Source: Elusimicrobiota bacterium (GTDB lineage: Bacteria > Elusimicrobiota > Elusimicrobia > Elusimicrobiales > UBA9959). From it: 15,753 nucleotides of DNA. Shown in pieces: positions 12,493-15,753 of the stretch. The notes below the pieces were generated by a model. It saw only the letters and a program-made list of their open reading frames with translations. It searched no databases and had not been told where the DNA came from. Each line of letters starts with the position of its first letter. Within the stretch, counting starts at the first letter, position 1. The DNA lies in the NCBI GenBank assembly GCA_022703115.1, contig JAKLEK010000010.1:1-15753 (forward strand), given 5' to 3'. A program made the position numbers and the translations under genes.

Positions 12493-14019
12493 ATGCTGGA
12501 CATCATCGCCATTCTGGCGGCGGCCTTCTTCCTTCTGCTGAACGCCTTCTTCGTCCTCGCCGAATTCGCCGTGGTAAAGGTGCGTTTCACCAGGCTGGAG
12601 GAGCTTGCCGGGAAGGGCAACTCCATGGCGGCGGTCGCCAAGGAGCAGGTCCGCCAGCTGGAAGCGTACCTCTCCACCGCCCAGCTCGGCATCACCATAG
12701 CGAGCCTCGGTCTGGGCTGGGTCGGAGAGCCCGCCCTGGCGCATCTCATAAAACCGATCTTCGACTATCTTGACCTTCCGTTCTCGAGCGCCTTTTCCCA
12801 CACGGCGGCCCTGGGCGCCGCGTTCACCTTCATAACCTGCTGCCACGTGGTGCTCGGGGAACTGGTGCCCAAGAACATCGCCATACGCCTGCCGGAAACC
12901 TCCGCGCTGCTGGTAGCCGTGCCTTTCAAGGTGTTCCATACCATAATGTTCGTGCCGATGTGGGTGCTGAACGAGACCGCGAACTCGGTCCTGAAGCTGC
13001 TGCGCATACAGTCCCGCGAGAGCGAAAGGCTGCACTCCGAAGAAGAGCTGCGCATGATCCTTGGACAATCGCAGGAGCACGGCAAGCTCTCTCTGGGCCG
13101 GCTCATGATGTTCGAACACCTCTTCGATTTCGGGCGCACCGGGGTCGCCGAGGTTATGACCCCGGCCAAGTCCATCGCCTACGTATCCCTGGCCCGTCCC
13201 TGGGATGAGAACGTGGCCGTCATCAGGGAAAAGAAGTTCTCACGCTACCCCCTCACCGCCGCAGGCATACAGGAAGCCGACTCCTTCGTCCATTTCAAGG
13301 ACATATCGCTGGATTTCATCGGCTGCTCCGGCGCCTGCTACTCTCCGGACCTGCAGAAGCTCAAAAGGCCGCTGCACTTCATACCCGAGAACATCACCGT
13401 AGAGAAGGCACTGAGGGATTTCCAGGAAAAGCGCATACATTTCGCCCTGGTGAAGGACCAGAAAGGGGCGGTATCCGGGCTTCTGACCATGGAAGACATC
13501 GTGGAGGAACTGACCGGGGAGATACGGGACGAGTTCGAGCCCCTTCCCAAGCTCACCCTCAGCCAGGCGCTGGTGTACGAGGCCTTCGCGCCGGAGCTGC
13601 GCGGGAGCGGCAGACCCGAGGCCATAAGGGAACTGCTGGAGAACCTGCACTCGGCGCGCCCTGTTTTCGACGCGGAAGAAGCCTTCAAGGCGGTGATGAA
13701 GCGGGAAATGAACTTCTCCACCGCGCTGGGACATCAGACCGCTTTTCCACACGCCCGTATCTCCGGACTGCCAGGCACAATGGTGGCGGTAGGCATGCGG
13801 CGTGACGGGATCGGCTTCCCGGCCGCGGACGGACAGCCGGTCAGGCTTATGTTCCTCATTCTTACGCCGTTCAACGAGCCCACCGCCCAGCTCAACATCC
13901 TGGCCAGCCTTTCCGGCCTTATCTCCAACCTGACCCTTCGGCGCCGGCTTTTCTCGGCGAAAACCCCCTCCGATCTCGCGGATATAATAAGGACCTTCGA
14001 GAACAAGGTCATGAAGTAG
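12493..14019 (+). CDS. CNNM (DUF21) - CBS pair - PTS EIIA fusion membrane protein
   Basis: A 508-residue protein of three modules. Residues 1 to about 195 are a CNNM/DUF21 membrane domain (HlyC/CorB type): TM helix LLLNAFFVLAEFAVV, then STAQLGITIASLGLGWVGEP, further hydrophobic helices and LGELVPKNIAIR. Residues about 205-345 are two CBS motifs (VMTPAKSIAYV...; HFIPENITVEKAL... LLTMEDIVEELTGEI). From about 350 to 505, where other members have a CorC_HlyC domain, there is instead a type 2 PTS EIIA (PtsN/fructose-mannitol) domain: EAIRELLENL, ALGHQTAFPHARISGLPG with His 420 as the expected phosphorylation site, and PVRLMFLILTP...LNILASLSGLI. CNNM proteins move or sense Mg2+ and other cations at the inner membrane. 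An EIIA tail would let PTS phosphorylation control this; that is inference. Single gene, own promoter and terminator. Confidence 0.9.
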   Translation: MLDIIAILAAAFFLLLNAFFVLAEFAVVKVRFTRLEELAGKGNSMAAVAKEQVRQLEAYLSTAQLGITIASLGLGWVGEPALAHLIKPIFDYLDLPFSSAFSHTAALGAAFTFITCCHVVLGELVPKNIAIRLPETSALLVAVPFKVFHTIMFVPMWVLNETANSVLKLLRIQSRESERLHSEEELRMILGQSQEHGKLSLGRLMMFEHLFDFGRTGVAEVMTPAKSIAYVSLARPWDENVAVIREKKFSRYPLTAAGIQEADSFVHFKDISLDFIGCSGACYSPDLQKLKRPLHFIPENITVEKALRDFQEKRIHFALVKDQKGAVSGLLTMEDIVEELTGEIRDEFEPLPKLTLSQALVYEAFAPELRGSGRPEAIRELLENLHSARPVFDAEEAFKAVMKREMNFSTALGHQTAFPHARISGLPGTMVAVGMRRDGIGFPAADGQPVRLMFLILTPFNEPTAQLNILASLSGLISNLTLRRRLFSAKTPSDLADIIRTFENKVMK

Positions 14020-14036
14020 GTCCGGGAGAACGGCGG

Positions 14037-14073
14037 AAAAGAACGCCGCCCTTTTCAGGGCGGCGTTCTTTTT
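14037..14073. terminator. Bidirectional rho-independent terminator
   Basis: A perfect 16-bp stem pairs 14037-14052 with 14057-14072 (core GAACGCCGCCC / GGGCGGCGTTC) around a TTTC loop. Plus-strand reading ends in TTCTTTTTG and minus-strand reading ends in TTCTTTTCC. It lies between the convergent ends of the CNNM-EIIA gene (stop 14019) and secG (stop 14092) and should terminate both, more strongly on the plus strand. Confidence 0.93.
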
Positions 14074-14091
14074 GTCCCGGATGGCCTGGGT

Positions 14092-14421
14092 TTATTTGCC
14101 TGCGGGAGCCGGCGGAACGGCGGGAGCGGCCGGGGCCTGCTGGGCCTGCGGCGGAGCGCTGAGCGGATACTGCTGGACTACGGAACGCATCCTGTTGCTG
14201 GAAGAGAGGACCGACAGCAGCAGCGAAGTCACGGCGAAGACTATCGCCGCGCCTATAGTGAACTTCTTTATGAAGGACGTGCCGCTGGCGGAGTTGAACA
14301 GGGCGTCCCCCCCGCCTCCGAACATGGACAGCGCCGAACCTTTGCTGGTCTGGAACACTACTATCGCGACTATGAGCGTCAGCGCGACCAGGACGTGCAC
14401 CACCATTATGAATCCGTACAT
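14092..14421 (-). CDS. secG: Preprotein translocase subunit SecG
   Basis: A 109-residue protein with two membrane helices (about 4-23 and 52-70). Between them is the typical cytoplasmic loop: QTSKGSALSMFGGGGDALFNSASGTSFIKKFT. SecG is the small, non-essential subunit of SecYEG and helps SecA-driven export at the inner membrane. The last 25 residues are a Pro/Ala/Gln tail, common in SecG from several diderm phyla and probably disordered. GGAGG lies five bases before the ATG. It follows pgk after 52 bases and is likely cotranscribed. The usual order in many bacteria is pgk-tpiA-secG; tpiA is absent here. Confidence 0.95.
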   Translation of the reverse strand: MYGFIMVVHVLVALTLIVAIVVFQTSKGSALSMFGGGGDALFNSASGTSFIKKFTIGAAIVFAVTSLLLSVLSSSNRMRSVVQQYPLSAPPQAQQAPAAPAVPPAPAGK

Positions 14422-14473
14422 TATAACCTCCGGCTACCGGCTTGAACGTGGGGCGTAAAGCCCCGGTCGGCTC

Positions 14474-15700
14474 CTACGCCTGCTTCTGCTGCGACAGGGC
14501 GACGAGCCCCGGAAGCATCTTCCCTTCTATGAACTCCAGGCTGGCCCCGCCGCCGGTGGAGCAGTGGGACATCTGGTCCGACTTCAGACCGGCCGTCTTA
14601 AGGACCGAAAGGGTGTCCCCCCCGCCCAGTATGGTGGTGGTGCCGCCGCGCGTGGCCTCGGCCATGGCGTTGGCCACCGTGACGGAGCCGCTTGAGAAAG
14701 CGGGCGTCTCGAAGATGCCGACCGGACCGTTCCAGAAGACCGTCTTGGCCGATTTTATCTTGTCGGCGAAGAGCATCTCGGTCCTGGGACCGATGTCCAC
14801 GCCTATCCAGCCGTCGCCGATGGCCATGGACTGGGTCACTTCCTTGGGAGCGTCCGGCTTGATCTCCTTGACCACCACATGGTCGGCCGGCAGGAGCATC
14901 TCCACGTTCTTCTTGAACGCTTTCATGATGATCTTTCCGGCCTCTTCCACCTTATCCGCCTCGAGCAGGGATTTTCCGATATTGGTCTGCTGGGCGGCCA
15001 GGAACGTATAGGCCATGCCCCCGCCGATTATGATCGTGTCCACCTTGTCGATAAGGCTGTAGAGCACGTTTATCTTGTCCGACACCTTGGCTCCGCCTAT
15101 CACGGCGACGAACGGCCGGCGCGGATTGACCATGGCCTTATCGAGATACTCCAGTTCCTTCTGCACCAGCAACCCGATGGCCCCGGGCAGGAATTTAGTG
15201 ATGGCGGCGGTGGAGGAATGGGCCCGGTGCAGAGCGCCGAAAGCCTCCTGCACGAAGAAATCGCCGTGGGCGGCCAGCTGCTTGGCGAAAGCCTCGTCGT
15301 TCTTCTCCTCTTCGGGATGGTACCGCAGGTTCTCCAGCAGAACGATCTCTCCGTTCCGGGCCGCTTTCACGGCCTTGGCGGCCTCCGGGCCTACGCAGTC
15401 GGAAGCGAAATGCACCTTTACTCCGGCCAGCTTCTCCAGATGAGGGGCCACGGGAGCCAGCGTGTATTTGGGGTCGACCTTGCCCTTGGGCCTGCCCAGG
15501 TGCGCCGCGAGCACGACCTTGCAGTTGGCGTCCAGAAGGTGCTTAAGGGTCTTCAGCGTCTCGCGGATGCGGGTGTCGTCCTTCACCGCGCCGTCCTTCA
15601 TCGGGACGTTATAGTCCACCCTGACTATGACGCTTTTGTCCTTGAGCTTGACGTCCTGCATCTTTACCAGCCTGAGCATGGTCTTGTTTTCCGTTTCCAT
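14474..15700 (-). CDS. pgk: Phosphoglycerate kinase
   Basis: A 408-residue cytoplasmic enzyme that makes ATP and 3-phosphoglycerate from 1,3-bisphosphoglycerate and ADP (glycolysis; reverse in gluconeogenesis). The N-domain has VIVRVDYNVPMKDG, DTRIRETLKTL, AAHLGRPKG, LLENLRYHPEEE and FGALHRAHSS. The C-domain has GGAKVSDKI, IIGGGMAYTFL, VFWNGPVGIFE and STGGGASLEFIEG, the nucleotide-binding signature. The usual length is 390-420. Two small departures from the common sequence are EAFGALHRAH (commonly DAFGTAHRAH) and NGPVGIFE (commonly NGPMGVFE), both conservative. The start is supported by AGGAG eight bases before the ATG. A further 15701-15753 holds only this ribosome site and presumably leader or promoter DNA. 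Followed by secG. Confidence 0.98.
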   Translation of the reverse strand: METENKTMLRLVKMQDVKLKDKSVIVRVDYNVPMKDGAVKDDTRIRETLKTLKHLLDANCKVVLAAHLGRPKGKVDPKYTLAPVAPHLEKLAGVKVHFASDCVGPEAAKAVKAARNGEIVLLENLRYHPEEEKNDEAFAKQLAAHGDFFVQEAFGALHRAHSSTAAITKFLPGAIGLLVQKELEYLDKAMVNPRRPFVAVIGGAKVSDKINVLYSLIDKVDTIIIGGGMAYTFLAAQQTNIGKSLLEADKVEEAGKIIMKAFKKNVEMLLPADHVVVKEIKPDAPKEVTQSMAIGDGWIGVDIGPRTEMLFADKIKSAKTVFWNGPVGIFETPAFSSGSVTVANAMAEATRGGTTTILGGGDTLSVLKTAGLKSDQMSHCSTGGGASLEFIEGKMLPGLVALSQQKQA

Positions 15701-15753
15701 ATCCGTGTCTCCTGTGTAAGAAGCGCGCCCTCTTACCTTCCGACCGGGGCTTT

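Overview
This is a GC-rich bacterial chromosomal window. It holds twelve protein genes that I consider real (one cut by the left edge), two tRNA genes, one large gene-free block that looks like a structured RNA, and several recognisable promoters and terminators. The contents are those of a free-living Gram-negative (diderm) bacterium: LPS/O-antigen type glycosyltransferases and an O-antigen ligase, a SecG with a Pro/Ala/Gln tail, diaminopimelate decarboxylase, phosphoglycerate kinase and a glucan phosphorylase. The style of the proteins and the free use of ATA and AGG codons in GC-rich DNA remind me of Elusimicrobiota or a similar uncultured phylum. That is an impression, not a proof. I see no phage, transposon, CRISPR or plasmid gene.

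Layout. 1-655: the end of an MBL-fold hydrolase meets a convergent DUF3467 gene. 656-1883: an AT-rich promoter island separates DUF3467 from a secreted protein with YD-like repeats. 1884-4870: a minus-strand pair, glgP (alpha-glucan phosphorylase) followed by a cold-shock gene with its own promoter and a strong terminator. 4871-5458: no gene, but a nested long-range helix of about 31 base pairs (4899-5405) closes a domain full of hairpins. This is the best candidate for something undescribed. 5459-5635: tRNA-Ala(GGC) with a clear promoter and a 3' hairpin. 5686-10014: a plus-strand operon of two GT4 glycosyltransferases, an O-antigen ligase and a GT2 glycosyltransferase, with ATGA overlaps and a terminator. 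10006-12350: a minus-strand unit tRNA-Leu(GAG) - lysA - methyltransferase. 12463-14073: a monocistronic gene for a CNNM/CBS membrane protein fused to a PTS EIIA domain, ending in a bidirectional terminator. 14092-15700: pgk followed directly by secG.

Themes. The four-gene glycan operon, perhaps with the facing methyltransferase, builds and ligates a surface polysaccharide. glgP and pgk belong to glycogen use and glycolysis. The most noteworthy items are the structured RNA block, the CNNM-CBS-EIIA fusion, and the lysA leader, where a hairpin stands between a good Shine-Dalgarno sequence and the start codon so that folding would bring them together. A recurring -10 hexamer, TAGAAT, precedes four transcription units and in two cases lies almost on the start codon.
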